NCBI RefSeq assembly: GCF_002220365.1
Contig: NZ_MTHB01000305.1
Coordinates: forward strand, 62,001 to 126,000
Direction of reading: 5' to 3'
Length of the DNA: 64,000 bases
Source of the DNA: Caballeronia sordidicola
Lineage (GTDB): Bacteria > Pseudomonadota > Gammaproteobacteria > Burkholderiales > Burkholderiaceae
Made by a program: the position numbers and the translations under genes. The notes beneath the pieces were generated by a model. That model was not told the DNA's origin and searched no databases. It was given only the letters and a program-made list of their open reading frames with translations. Positions within the stretch are counted from its first letter, which is position 1. Each line of letters starts with the position of its first letter. Positions 54,187-63,415 of the stretch are shown in pieces.

Positions 54187-57100
54187 TCACTTCGCCACCA
54201 CCACGGGAATCCCCCTCAACGCCCCGGCACCTTTCACCTCATCAAGCGATGCCTTTACATGACGCCCAGTCTTCACCTCGATTCCCAGTTTCACCCCAAG
54301 CTCCCTCTCCCTACGTTTCACCATCGACAGATTCGCCAGCTTCACGTGTCCATAACCGCGAATGCGTTCGTGCAGCAGCGCAAGCGTTTCCACATCCTTT
54401 GCGTTATCCGGCGTCATCGCTTCAAGCGCGCGTCGAATGGTTATTTCATAGTCTCCAGGAAGCTCGCGCTCCATCTTTCGCTCGAGCGACTTGCCGAACG
54501 GATCGACGACCGTCCCCCGCAATCCACGAACCTTCGACAGCACCCCAAGCACTGGCCAGAGCCATTGTCCAAACGTCATTTTCCGCGGTTGGCCACCGTT
54601 CTTCGCCTTCGATAAAACCGGCGGAGCCATATTAAATTTCACCGTGAAATCCTGACCCGCCGTGCCTTCGAACTGCGCTTCCAGGGCGGCGCGCAATGCC
54701 GGATCGGTGTGAAGCCGCGCGACTTCGTATTCGTCCTTCACCGCCAGCAGCCGATAAAACGTCGACGCCACCGCTCGCGTCACGGCATCGTCGTGATGTG
54801 CCGCTGCGGCCGAAACCAGCGCCCGATATCGCGTCACATAACTCGAACCACCATAAGCCAGCAACCGCGCTTCTCGATCCGCGATCAACGCATCCAACGA
54901 CATTGCATTCATCTCGACACGCGGGGCAACAGCAGCTTTGCGCAGCGCTTCCAGCGCATCCATATCCGCCGCAGCCAGTCGACCGATAGCAAACGCCAGC
55001 TTGTTCATCGGCACCGCGACATTGTTCAACTCGATTGCACGCATCAACGCGGCATGCGATACCGGCACCAGTCCAAGCTGCCACGCATAACCCAACATCA
55101 AAATATTCGCGCCGATGGTGTCGCCGAGAAAACGCGTCGCCAAAGCCTGCGCGTCGCACGTGTTCATGCGCTCAGCGCCCGCCGCGTGTCGCATCTTTTC
55201 CAGCAGCGACCCGGCGTGAAGGTTCGCATCGGGGTTCTGTACAAAGGTCGCGTTCGGTATCGCGTGCGTGTTCACGACAATCCGCGTACGCCCATGCCGC
55301 ACCGTTTGCAGCGCGTCAGCGCTCGCGCCGACGACCATGTCGCAGGCGAGCAGCACGTCGGCTTGCTGGGTATCGATGCGCACCTGGTTCAGCAATGCAT
55401 CGGTGGAAGCGAAGCGCACGAACGACAGCACCGCACCGCCTTTCTGCGCAAAGCCCATGAAGTCGAGCACCGACGCGCTCTTGCCCTCCAGATGCGCGGC
55501 CATGCTGATCAGCGCGCCAACCGTCACCACACCCGTGCCGCCGACGCCGGTGATCAGAATGTCGTACGGTGCGTTATCGAGTTCGAGCCTGGGTTCTTGC
55601 AACGCATCGACACGTGCCGCGAGCGCTTCAGGATCGAAGACATTCCCGGCGGTTTTCTTGAGCTTCGCGCCTTCGAGCGTGACGAAGCTCGGGCAGAAGC
55701 CGTTCACGCACGAGTAGTCCTTGTTGCACGACGATTGGTCGATGCGGCGCTTACGTCCGAGTTCGGTTTCAACCGGTTCCACCGATAAACAATTGCTCTG
55801 CACGCCGCAATCGCCACAGCCTTCGCACACGGCTTCATTGATGAACAAGCGCTTGTCCGGATCGGGAAACTCGCCTTTTTTACGGCGACGGCGTTTCTCC
55901 GCCGCGCAGGTTTGATCGTAGATGAGTACGGTCACGCCCTTGATATCGCGTAAGCGCCGCTGGACTTCGTCGAGTTCGCGCCGATGATGGAACGTCGTGC
56001 CCTTCGGAAACTGATCGTGATGGCCGTCGTATTTCTCGGGTTCATCGCTGACGACTACCAGCGTCGCGATACCTTCCGCCTCGACTTGCCGCGCGATTTG
56101 CGGCACAGAAATGCTGCCGTCGACGGGCTGGCCGCCGGTCATCGCGACGGCGTCGTTGTACAGGATCTTGTAGGTGATGTTGGCCTTCGCCGCGGCCGCC
56201 TGGCGAATAGCCAGGATTCCTGAGTGGAAGTAGGTGCCATCGCCGAGATTCTGGAACACGTGGGGCGTTTTCGTGAACATGGAATGCGACGCCCAATCCA
56301 CGCCTTCTCCGCCCATTTGAATCAGGCCCGTTGTATCGCGCTCCATCCACGACGCCATGAAATGGCAGCCAATCCCAGCCTGCGCGATCGAGCCCTCAGG
56401 CACTTTCGTCGATGTATTGTGCGGACAGCCCGAGCAAAAATACGGCGTGCGTTTGACGGCATCGGCAGCATTCGACAGGATTTGTGGCGCGACAAGATCC
56501 ACGACTTTATCGCGACGATCCAGCTCCGGCTTGTGCCGCGCGAGCCAGTCCGCGAACACGGGCAATACGCGCGATGGGCGCAATTCGCCTAGCGCGCTCA
56601 GCAGCATTGCCCCGTCCTGCGCGTTCTTGCCGACCACGATCGGCCGCGCGCCTTGGGTCCGGTTATACAAATGGTCCTTGATCTGCTGCTCGATCACCGG
56701 GCCTTTTTCCTCGATCACCAGCACCTCGGACAGGCCTTCCACGAAGGTATCGAGACGCGTGGTTTCCAGCGGAAACGACAGGCCCACCTTATAGATGCGC
56801 ACGCCGGCGGCATCGAGGTCATCGATGGTGAGATCCAGGCGGCGCAGCGTTTCCATCAGGTCGAGATGGGCCTTGCCGCACGTGACGATGCCGACGTTCG
56901 CGTGTTGACTCGGAGCGATCCATTTATCGATGGAGTGAACACGGGAAAAGTACCGCACGGCGTCGAGTTTCGCGGCAAGTCGCGCCTCGATCGTCAAGCT
57001 CGGCAAATCGGGCCAGCGATTGTGCAAACCGCCCTCGGGCGCGACGAAACCCTCCGGCGCGGGCCACACGGTCTGGAACGCGTCGAGGTCCACAGTCGAC

Positions 57101-57756
57101 CCGGATTCCACCGTCTCCGATATCGCCTTGTACCCCACCCACGCGCCGGAAAAACGCGACAACGCCCAGCCGTAGAGACCGAACTCGAGCATATCGGCAA
57201 TATTCGCAGGGTTCACCACCGGCATGTGCCAGGCGATCAGCGCCTGATCCGACTGATGCGGCATGGACGACGACACGCAGCCGTGATCGTCGCCCGCCAC
57301 GACCAGCACGCCGCCGTGCGGTGACGAACCGTACGCGTTGCCGTGCTTGAGCGCATCGCCAGCTCGATCCACGCCCGGGCCTTTGCCGTACCACATCGCA
57401 AAGACGCCTTCCACAGTCCGCTCGGGATCCGATTCCACCCGCTGCGTACCAAGCACAGCCGTGCCGCCGAGCTCCTCGTTGATCGCGGGCAGAAAACGCA
57501 CGTCATGCGACGCGAGGAGTTTTTTTGCTTTCCACAATTGCTGATCGACCATACCCAGCGGCGAGCCCCGATAACCGCTGACAAAACCCGCTGTATTCAG
57601 CCCGGCGGCGCGATCAAGCTGGCGCTGCGTCAGCACCAGCCGAACCAAGGCCTGCGTGCCGGTGAGGAAAATCCGGCCGTGCGCGGCGTTGAGGTTATCG
57701 GTGAGTTGGTAGCTTGCGAGAGGAGGACTATCTGAAAAAGGCACACGCGCGTTCAT
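54187..57756 (-). CDS. Fused indolepyruvate:ferredoxin oxidoreductase family protein
   Basis: A 1189-residue enzyme oxidatively decarboxylating aryl or branched 2-oxo acids to acyl-CoA. The alpha part (TPP-binding pyrimidine and core domains, about residues 20-640) contains GYRGSPLGMVDQQLWKAKK and CSGCPHNTSTKVPEGS. A cysteine cluster CEGCGDCGVQSNC (about 657-670) may bind Fe-S. The gamma part begins near ITGVGGTGVVTVGALI, followed by a long C-terminal region with DUF6537-like features. Such single-chain fusions are usual in beta- and alpha-proteobacteria. Electron acceptor unknown. Confidence 0.9.
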   Translation of the reverse strand: MNARVPFSDSPPLASYQLTDNLNAAHGRIFLTGTQALVRLVLTQRQLDRAAGLNTAGFVSGYRGSPLGMVDQQLWKAKKLLASHDVRFLPAINEELGGTAVLGTQRVESDPERTVEGVFAMWYGKGPGVDRAGDALKHGNAYGSSPHGGVLVVAGDDHGCVSSSMPHQSDQALIAWHMPVVNPANIADMLEFGLYGWALSRFSGAWVGYKAISETVESGSTVDLDAFQTVWPAPEGFVAPEGGLHNRWPDLPSLTIEARLAAKLDAVRYFSRVHSIDKWIAPSQHANVGIVTCGKAHLDLMETLRRLDLTIDDLDAAGVRIYKVGLSFPLETTRLDTFVEGLSEVLVIEEKGPVIEQQIKDHLYNRTQGARPIVVGKNAQDGAMLLSALGELRPSRVLPVFADWLARHKPELDRRDKVVDLVAPQILSNAADAVKRTPYFCSGCPHNTSTKVPEGSIAQAGIGCHFMASWMERDTTGLIQMGGEGVDWASHSMFTKTPHVFQNLGDGTYFHSGILAIRQAAAAKANITYKILYNDAVAMTGGQPVDGSISVPQIARQVEAEGIATLVVVSDEPEKYDGHHDQFPKGTTFHHRRELDEVQRRLRDIKGVTVLIYDQTCAAEKRRRRKKGEFPDPDKRLFINEAVCEGCGDCGVQSNCLSVEPVETELGRKRRIDQSSCNKDYSCVNGFCPSFVTLEGAKLKKTAGNVFDPEALAARVDALQEPRLELDNAPYDILITGVGGTGVVTVGALISMAAHLEGKSASVLDFMGFAQKGGAVLSFVRFASTDALLNQVRIDTQQADVLLACDMVVGASADALQTVRHGRTRIVVNTHAIPNATFVQNPDANLHAGSLLEKMRHAAGAERMNTCDAQALATRFLGDTIGANILMLGYAWQLGLVPVSHAALMRAIELNNVAVPMNKLAFAIGRLAAADMDALEALRKAAVAPRVEMNAMSLDALIADREARLLAYGGSSYVTRYRALVSAAAAHHDDAVTRAVASTFYRLLAVKDEYEVARLHTDPALRAALEAQFEGTAGQDFTVKFNMAPPVLSKAKNGGQPRKMTFGQWLWPVLGVLSKVRGLRGTVVDPFGKSLERKMERELPGDYEITIRRALEAMTPDNAKDVETLALLHERIRGYGHVKLANLSMVKRRERELGVKLGIEVKTGRHVKASLDEVKGAGALRGIPVVVAK

Positions 57757-58007
57757 GAATGAGTCTCCGGCGTTTTATCTGGGGAATTTAGAGGATGTCG
57801 CCATTCTTGCTCGACATAACCGGAAGGTTTTTGCGTTCTCTGCGATCGAACTCTCGTACCAGAAACAAAATCGATCTTTATTGAGATAAGTGAGCGAAAA
57901 TCACCTGCCGAATGGCTAACGTGTGGTTAACCCGCGTCTCGAAACCGCTGGGAGCGGGTAATCTGGACGCTCTCTGACAATGCCGCGCCACGAAAAGGAA
58001 TCCGCCC

Positions 58008-58661
58008 ATGAAGCTCTACTACTGGCCGAAAACGCGAGCGTTTCGCGCGTTATGGATGCTCGAGGAATTGCGCGTGCCGTATGAGTTCGCCTACGTGAAC
58101 ATCCGGGCAGGCGAGCAGAATGCGCTGGCGTTTTGCTCGGTCAATCCGATGTCAAAGTTGCCCGCGCTGGATGACAACGGGGTGTGCGTCGCGGAGTCGG
58201 GTGCGGTGCTGCTCTATCTCGCCGATAAATACCCGCAAGCTTGGCTGGGCGTTCCGCCTGACGATCCGTTGCGAGGCCGTTTTCTGCAATGGATGTTTTT
58301 CACGGGCGCTTGTCTTGAGCCGGCCATGGCCGAAAAAATGACGGGTGCACCGGGCAATAGCGTGAGTTTCGGCTGGGGCGATCTAGGGCGCGTGGAAAAG
58401 GCGATCGAATCGGCGTTGGCCGACGGGCCGTGGCTGCTCGGCGAGCGCTTCACCGCCGCCGATATCCTCGTTTCGAGTACGCTGCAAATTGCCTATATGG
58501 CGAAGCTGATCGAGCCGGGCGGGGTGTTGTCGGAGTATGTCGCGCGGGCGACGTCACGGGACGCACACGAACGCGCGGCACTGATCGATAAAGAGGAAGC
58601 GCAGAAGGTGCCGTCAGCGGCCTCGCAGCAGCAGACGGGCACGGTTAGTCTCAAGCCCTGA
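58008..58661 (+). CDS. Glutathione S-transferase family protein
   Basis: A 217-residue cytosolic GST. The thioredoxin-like N-terminal domain begins MKLYYWPKTRAFRALWMLEE and holds the glutathione loop SKLPALDDNGV and ESGAVLLYLADKYP. The all-helical C-terminal domain contains FTAADILVSSTLQ, the N-capping box. Single gene, AAGGAA before ATG 58008. Substrate not predictable. Confidence 0.92.
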   Translation: MKLYYWPKTRAFRALWMLEELRVPYEFAYVNIRAGEQNALAFCSVNPMSKLPALDDNGVCVAESGAVLLYLADKYPQAWLGVPPDDPLRGRFLQWMFFTGACLEPAMAEKMTGAPGNSVSFGWGDLGRVEKAIESALADGPWLLGERFTAADILVSSTLQIAYMAKLIEPGGVLSEYVARATSRDAHERAALIDKEEAQKVPSAASQQQTGTVSLKP

Positions 58662-58680
58662 GGTCCGTTCGGATCAAGGC

Positions 58681-58926
58681 TTAAGGAAAGGTCTTCGGCT
58701 TGGGAATGCCCGCGCCAGCCTCAATGTCCGCGACGGCTTGCACATGCGCGGCATCGACGGCGTCGGTGGGGCTCGACAAGCCGTTATCGCCGCCAATGGT
58801 TTTCCACGGCTGCACAGCTTTGTCGAGATGGCGGATTTCGTATTCGGCGTCCCAGCGCGTCCCCTGTAGTTCGATGGGCCGAACGTGGATGGAATAAACG
58901 CCGTAGAGGAAGAGTTGTTCAGGCAT
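58681..58926 (-). CDS. Small hypothetical protein, 81 residues
   Basis: Starts at ATG 58926 behind GGGAG and reads MPEQLFLYGVYSIHVRPIEL, followed by WDAEYEIRHLDKAVQPWKTIGGDNG, a small soluble alpha/beta-looking protein. The frame continues upstream to 59115 but overlaps the next gene and loses plausibility. No family recognised with certainty. It may form a two-gene unit with the acidic protein at 58988-59218. Confidence 0.6.
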   Translation of the reverse strand: MPEQLFLYGVYSIHVRPIELQGTRWDAEYEIRHLDKAVQPWKTIGGDNGLSSPTDAVDAAHVQAVADIEAGAGIPKPKTFP

Positions 58927-58987
58927 GGTGGTTCTCCCGTTCAAGCGAAGGACGGCGGCGGCGCGCAATCTCCGCGTCGCCGATTTC

Positions 58988-59218
58988 TCACAGTTCGAGT
59001 TCGCCGAGGATCCGGTGAGCGAGCGCGCGGGCTTCTTCCAGCGCCTCTTCTTCGGACAGCGAAGTGGCCGCGACGTCGTACTGTTTCGGCTCGGAATCCT
59101 CGCCGTCTTCGCCATCGTCCCGCACCAGCGTGACGACGCCTCGGAACTGGCCGCCGTCTACGGCGTGGGCGCCGATGGTCGCGGTGTAGATGCCTTTCGT
59201 GTAGATCGTGTCTTCCAT
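58988..59218 (-). CDS. Small acidic hypothetical protein, 76 residues
   Basis: Starts at ATG 59218 after CGGAGGTG, a strong ribosome-binding site. The protein begins MEDTIYTKGIYTATIGAHAV and ends in a Glu/Ala-rich helix (SLSEEEALEEARALAHRILG). The middle DDGEDGEDSEPKQ is very acidic. No known family is evident; the two short genes here lie between a GST and a sugar operon. Confidence 0.65.
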   Translation of the reverse strand: MEDTIYTKGIYTATIGAHAVDGGQFRGVVTLVRDDGEDGEDSEPKQYDVAATSLSEEEALEEARALAHRILGELEL

Positions 59219-59306
59219 GATGCACCTCCGGCAAAGGTTGAAACGATGCTAGCACGTGCATTTATCGCGCGTATGACCGTCTCTCATTGACCCGGAGGCG
59301 CACGTT

Positions 59307-60227
59307 TTAGGCCAGCAAATCTTCCACTTCTTCCAGCGACGGTGAATGCGCCCCCGACATGCGGCAGGCCGCCGCGCCCGCCGCAAGCGCAAAACGCAGA
59401 TGATCAGGCCAGCCGCCGGCGCGTGCCATCAAGCTGTAGAGCAAGCCGGCAATGGACGCATCGCCGGCGCCCACCGTATCGGCGACATCGACTGTGGGCG
59501 GGCGTGCCTGCCAGCTTTCGTTGCCGACATGCAGCGTGGCTTCGGCCGATCCGCGCGTGACAAGCACCGTGGCTTGCGGGTTCATCGCGCGGATTTCGGC
59601 GAGGGCGTCGGCTTCATTCGGGATCGACGGGAAGAGCTTGTGCAGGTCTTCGTCGGAGACTTTGATCAGGTCGGCAAGCGCGGCCATCTTGCGCAAGGTC
59701 GGCTCGTAACCATGCTCCATCAGGTTTCGATAATTCGGGTCGAAGCTGATCTTCACACCGTGCTCGCGCAATTGTGCGGCGAGACGGGCGAGGGTGTCGC
59801 CAAGCGGCTGGCGCACGAGGCTGATGCAGCCGAAGTGCGCCCATTTCACCGAGTCCATCCAGCCGGACGGCAGAAGGGCGGGATCGAAGGCGAGATCTGC
59901 GCCGTTTTCACCCATGAAGTAATAGGTCGGCGGCTGCGTCTTGTGGACAATCGCCAGCAGCGGCGGCCGCTCGACGCGCTGCATGAAGCGCATGTCGAGG
60001 CCGGCCGCGACGCTGGCGTCCCAGAGTTCATCGGAGAAATTGTCCGTGCCGAGCGAACCGGCACATGCCGTCGGCAAACCGAGACGTGCGACGGCGCGTG
60101 CGACGTTCCAGCCGGCGCCGCCCGGCCGCGAAAGCCAGTCTGACGGCCCGGTGCGGATCAGGTCGGTCAGGATGTCGCCGGCCGAGACGAATTGGGGGAA
60201 GGTTGAATTGGAGGTCATCATGCTCAC
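59307..60227 (-). CDS. PfkB-family carbohydrate kinase (fructokinase-like)
   Basis: A 306-residue ribokinase-fold kinase. Sugar-binding GGAGWNVARAVARLG (about residues 36-50) and the ATP/anion-hole motif DTVGAGDASIAGLL (Asp base) are clear. The family usually has GAGDAF; here S replaces F. It is third in the LacI-epimerase-kinase operon; with an AGE isomerase upstream it probably phosphorylates fructose or a related ketose. Start 60227 or, nine bases shorter, 60218. Confidence 0.9.
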   Translation of the reverse strand: MSMMTSNSTFPQFVSAGDILTDLIRTGPSDWLSRPGGAGWNVARAVARLGLPTACAGSLGTDNFSDELWDASVAAGLDMRFMQRVERPPLLAIVHKTQPPTYYFMGENGADLAFDPALLPSGWMDSVKWAHFGCISLVRQPLGDTLARLAAQLREHGVKISFDPNYRNLMEHGYEPTLRKMAALADLIKVSDEDLHKLFPSIPNEADALAEIRAMNPQATVLVTRGSAEATLHVGNESWQARPPTVDVADTVGAGDASIAGLLYSLMARAGGWPDHLRFALAAGAAACRMSGAHSPSLEEVEDLLA

Positions 60228-60230
60228 CGT

Positions 60231-61511
60231 TTAGCTCGTCTCTTTCGCTGTCTCTTTCGTTGCGTCGAGGCTTAGCCGGGGCGCGTCGGTTAGTGGTATT
60301 GCTTTGAGCACTTCGTAGCACGCGCCCATCGTGTGGTAATCGGTCTTGCCGGCGGGGCTCTTTTCGTCGCCGTACTTGCGGTTGTCGCAGGTCAGGATGC
60401 GGAACCACGCGCCATATTCGTGATCGACGAAATGTGCCCAGCTATAACGCCAGAGTTCGTCGTAGCAATCCCAGAATCGCTCCAGACCAGTCCGTTTGCC
60501 GAGCAATGCTGCGGTGGCGAAGGTCTCGGCCTGCACCCAGAAGTATTTGTCGTGGTCGCAGATGGAGTTGTCTGGGCCAAAGCCGTAATACAGGCCGCCG
60601 TGCTGGTCGTCCCACGCGCGGTTGAAACCTGCATCGAATAGTTCGATAGCGCGCGGCGCCAGCCACGGCAACGCGCGATGCCGCTCCAGGATCAGCAGCA
60701 GCTTCGCCCATTCGGTCTGATGGCCGGGCTGGAAACCCCACGGCCGGAAGATGTTGGAACTGTCGGATTCGTTGTAATGCCAGTCGATTGACCAGTCGGG
60801 GTGGTAATGCTCCCAGACCAGGCCGTTACTCAAGCGCGCCTGGCGCAACGTGATGTTGCCGGCGATTTTCTCCGCGCGATCCAGATACAGCACATGGCCG
60901 GTCGCCTCGTACGCGGCCAGCAGCGCTTCGGTCGCGTGCATGTTGGCATTCTGCCCGCGATACGGCGACAACTGCCAGTCGGGCGTGGCTTCATCGGCGT
61001 ATAGACCGGCGCCCGCGTCCCAGAAATGCTTGTCCATCAGCTGGAAGGTTTCATCGATCAGGGGTTTTGCTTCATCGATACCCGCCATTGCCGCGTGCGC
61101 GCACGCCAGCAAAACGAACGCGTGGCCGTAGCAATGCCGCGTGCCGTCGAGCGTCCGTTTCGTGCCGTCTTGCCATTCGATTTCCCAGTCGTAGCCTTCA
61201 TTCACCGCATCCCAATGCGCGTTGCGCAAGAACGCGAATGCGTGACGGGCGTTGTCCTGATGCTGCTGACCGCCGAAATGACGGAAGGCCATCGCGTGGT
61301 TGAAGACGAAGCGCGTGCTGCTGACAAGGTGACGCGTGGTGCGGTCGTAGACCGTGCCGTCGTCCTTGAAAAAATGAAAAAAACCGCCAGAGTCATCGCG
61401 GGCGGTTCGTGCGTAGAACGCAAGTGTGTGGCGAACGTGATCGAGGAGGAAATCGCGGCTGCGAAAGTCCGGTTCTGTCGAACCCGCCACGTCCAGAGCG
61501 GTTGAGTTCAT
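60231..61511 (-). CDS. AGE-family epimerase/isomerase (mannose isomerase-like)
   Basis: A 426-residue (alpha/alpha)6-barrel enzyme. Conserved catalytic-site blocks are HCYGHAFVLLACAHA, NMHATEALLAAYEATG, FRPWGFQPGHQTEWAKLLL and KYFWVQAETFATAALL with active-site histidines. It resembles mannose/N-acylglucosamine 2-epimerases; mannose to fructose is the likeliest reaction given the sugar kinase next to it. Overlaps the LacI gene by 4 bases and precedes the kinase by 3 bases. Confidence 0.9.
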   Translation of the reverse strand: MNSTALDVAGSTEPDFRSRDFLLDHVRHTLAFYARTARDDSGGFFHFFKDDGTVYDRTTRHLVSSTRFVFNHAMAFRHFGGQQHQDNARHAFAFLRNAHWDAVNEGYDWEIEWQDGTKRTLDGTRHCYGHAFVLLACAHAAMAGIDEAKPLIDETFQLMDKHFWDAGAGLYADEATPDWQLSPYRGQNANMHATEALLAAYEATGHVLYLDRAEKIAGNITLRQARLSNGLVWEHYHPDWSIDWHYNESDSSNIFRPWGFQPGHQTEWAKLLLILERHRALPWLAPRAIELFDAGFNRAWDDQHGGLYYGFGPDNSICDHDKYFWVQAETFATAALLGKRTGLERFWDCYDELWRYSWAHFVDHEYGAWFRILTCDNRKYGDEKSPAGKTDYHTMGACYEVLKAIPLTDAPRLSLDATKETAKETS

Positions 61512-62533
61512 ACCGATGTATGTGTCCGTGTTATGGCCGAGCTCGCACGAGGGATAAGGTGCACGGGCACGAGCGTGTCGTTGGTATTCGCGTCGTCGTG
61601 GTTCTGAGCGGTTTCCAGCAGCAACTCGACGCCGCGCCGTCCCAGCGCTTCCTTGTCGACCGTGACGGTGGTGAGCGGCGGCGTGCTTTGGGCTGCGGCG
61701 GGAATATCGTCGAAACCGACAAACGCGATGTCTTCCGGCACCCGCAAACCATGCGCGAGACAGACGCGCATGGCAGCGAGGGCCGCAGCATCGTTATAGG
61801 CGAAAACGGCGTCGGGCAGCGGTGCGGATTGCGCACGCGCCTGCGCGATCAGGCGCTCCATGGCATCGGCGGCGGCCAGGTCCGCATCAATAGCGGGCTG
61901 CGTGGTGACTTCTAGCGTCGGATTAAAGAGTAATCCCGCTTCGAAATAGGCCAACCGATAACCCATTGCGCGCTGGGAGATGCTGTAGTGCGCAAGCGAT
62001 CCGCCAATGAACGCAATCCGCTTGCGCCCGAGTGCGAACAGATGCTGCATGGCGAGCGCGGCGCCACGCGCGTTGTCGACGTTGACCGAGCGGAAACCCG
62101 GCGCGCGCAAGTCGATCAATACGACCGGGCGGTTCATGGAGCGCAGATGAGAAAGCAACTCCGGCTCGATAAATCCCGCAACCGCTACGGCGTCCGGTGC
62201 GTGGAGGCGCATCTGTTGCGCGAGATCATGCGTCGGGCCGGCTGTCAGTACCGAGGGCACCAGCCGCCGCTCGCGGCAGGCTTCTTCGAAACCATGCAGC
62301 ACGTGGGAAAAGAACGGGCTGACTGCGAAATTATTGTGCTGACGATGAAGCAGGAACGTGACGCGCCGGATTCGGGTGCGAAGCTGGGCGGCGTCGTAGC
62401 CAAGTTGTCGCGCTGCTTCCACCACGCGTTCACGCGTGGTTTCGGACAAGCCCGGCTGGTTTTTAAGCGCTCGCGACACCGTGCCGATCGACACACTGGC
62501 TGCGCGCGCGACATCGCGAATGGTGGTGGCCAT
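61508..62533 (-). CDS. LacI-family transcriptional regulator
   Basis: A 341-residue repressor. The N-terminal helix-turn-helix TTIRDVARAASVSIGTVSRAL and the hinge LSETTRERVVEAARQLGY are standard. The C-terminal sugar-binding domain includes VVLIDLRAPGFRSVNVDNA and VFAYNDAAALAAM. It is the first gene of its operon, so probably autoregulated and induced by a sugar such as mannose or fructose. Confidence 0.93.
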   Translation of the reverse strand: MATTIRDVARAASVSIGTVSRALKNQPGLSETTRERVVEAARQLGYDAAQLRTRIRRVTFLLHRQHNNFAVSPFFSHVLHGFEEACRERRLVPSVLTAGPTHDLAQQMRLHAPDAVAVAGFIEPELLSHLRSMNRPVVLIDLRAPGFRSVNVDNARGAALAMQHLFALGRKRIAFIGGSLAHYSISQRAMGYRLAYFEAGLLFNPTLEVTTQPAIDADLAAADAMERLIAQARAQSAPLPDAVFAYNDAAALAAMRVCLAHGLRVPEDIAFVGFDDIPAAAQSTPPLTTVTVDKEALGRRGVELLLETAQNHDDANTNDTLVPVHLIPRASSAITRTHTSV

Positions 62534-62602
62534 CGGTTTTCTCGTCTCCGCGTTGCGTGGATTTGTTGTTTATCGGCCTTGATGCGTTGTTCGCACGTCA
62601 TA

Positions 62603-62740
62603 TGTTTACTGACGACGACAGGTTCGCACAATTTCGGCGATTGTATAGTAAAACAACGCGAAAACTTGCTCGATAAACTTAGAGAAAACCCGTAAGCTGT
62701 TTGCTGATATAGCTTTCAGTTAGCTTTATTGTTTAGTAAA
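62603..62740 (-). promoter_or_regulatory. Possible LacI operator region
   Basis: TTTACT at 62605-62610 is the inverse of AGTAAA at 62647-62652 and 62735-62740, all in the AT-rich gap ahead of the repressor gene. The spacing is not that of one classical LacI palindrome, so the assignment is tentative. Confidence 0.3.
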
Positions 62741-62779
62741 TGCGGTGAGGAAATTCAACTTAACACGAGGTGACGAGCA

Positions 62780-63415
62780 CTAGCGCGCTTCCCGCTGATG
62801 AGTGGATTTCCTGTTCGATGACCATACGTCAAGCACCATGTCGTCGTCTTGGTAGCACGACAACCGCGGTAGCGTGAGTTTCGCGCGAAGTTCCTGATGC
62901 ACATGATCGCCTGAATGCGGCCATCCCTCGATCGGCCGCCGCCAATGGCAGGCGAGCAGCGTTCCACCCCCGGCGAGCGAAACCTTCAGCTTCGCAATGA
63001 GTCCGGCTAGCTGCGCTTCATTCAGGTAATACGCGACCTCACTGATAACGATCAGGTCGAACTCGCCATCCGGCCAGTCGTCAGGCATGGCGCGCTGTTC
63101 GACCCGAACGTACTGCAGATGCGCGACTCGCTTGCGCGCAAGTTCGACCGCGGCCGGATTCAAATCCGCCGCGAGCAGCGTCTCGCATCGAGGCGCCAGT
63201 TCAGCCGTCAATTCGCCGTTCGCGCAACCGGGTTCATACGCGCGGCGGTAACGTTCGTCGGGTAGCGCGGCCAGCGTCAACGCGCGCTTGCGCCGCTCGT
63301 ACCATCGGTCACGAAGTAGCCAAGGGTCGTCACTGCGTTGATAGAGACCAGCGAAATAGTCCTGCGCGTTTGGTTCAAGCGCGGATGGCTCCTGCATGTT
63401 CGGGTCTGGTGTCAT
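62780..63415 (-). CDS. NodS-like SAM-dependent methyltransferase
   Basis: A 211-residue methyltransferase. After FAGLYQRSDDPWLLRDRWYERRKR, typical of the NodS group, the SAM-binding motif is YEPGCANGELTAELA, followed by LLAADLNPAAVELARKRV and the DLIVISEVAYYL motif. It overlaps the PIG-L gene by 4 bases (63412-63415). Such NodS-PIG-L pairs occur in glycan or glycolipid modification clusters; the substrate here is unknown. Confidence 0.85.
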   Translation of the reverse strand: MTPDPNMQEPSALEPNAQDYFAGLYQRSDDPWLLRDRWYERRKRALTLAALPDERYRRAYEPGCANGELTAELAPRCETLLAADLNPAAVELARKRVAHLQYVRVEQRAMPDDWPDGEFDLIVISEVAYYLNEAQLAGLIAKLKVSLAGGGTLLACHWRRPIEGWPHSGDHVHQELRAKLTLPRLSCYQDDDMVLDVWSSNRKSTHQREAR

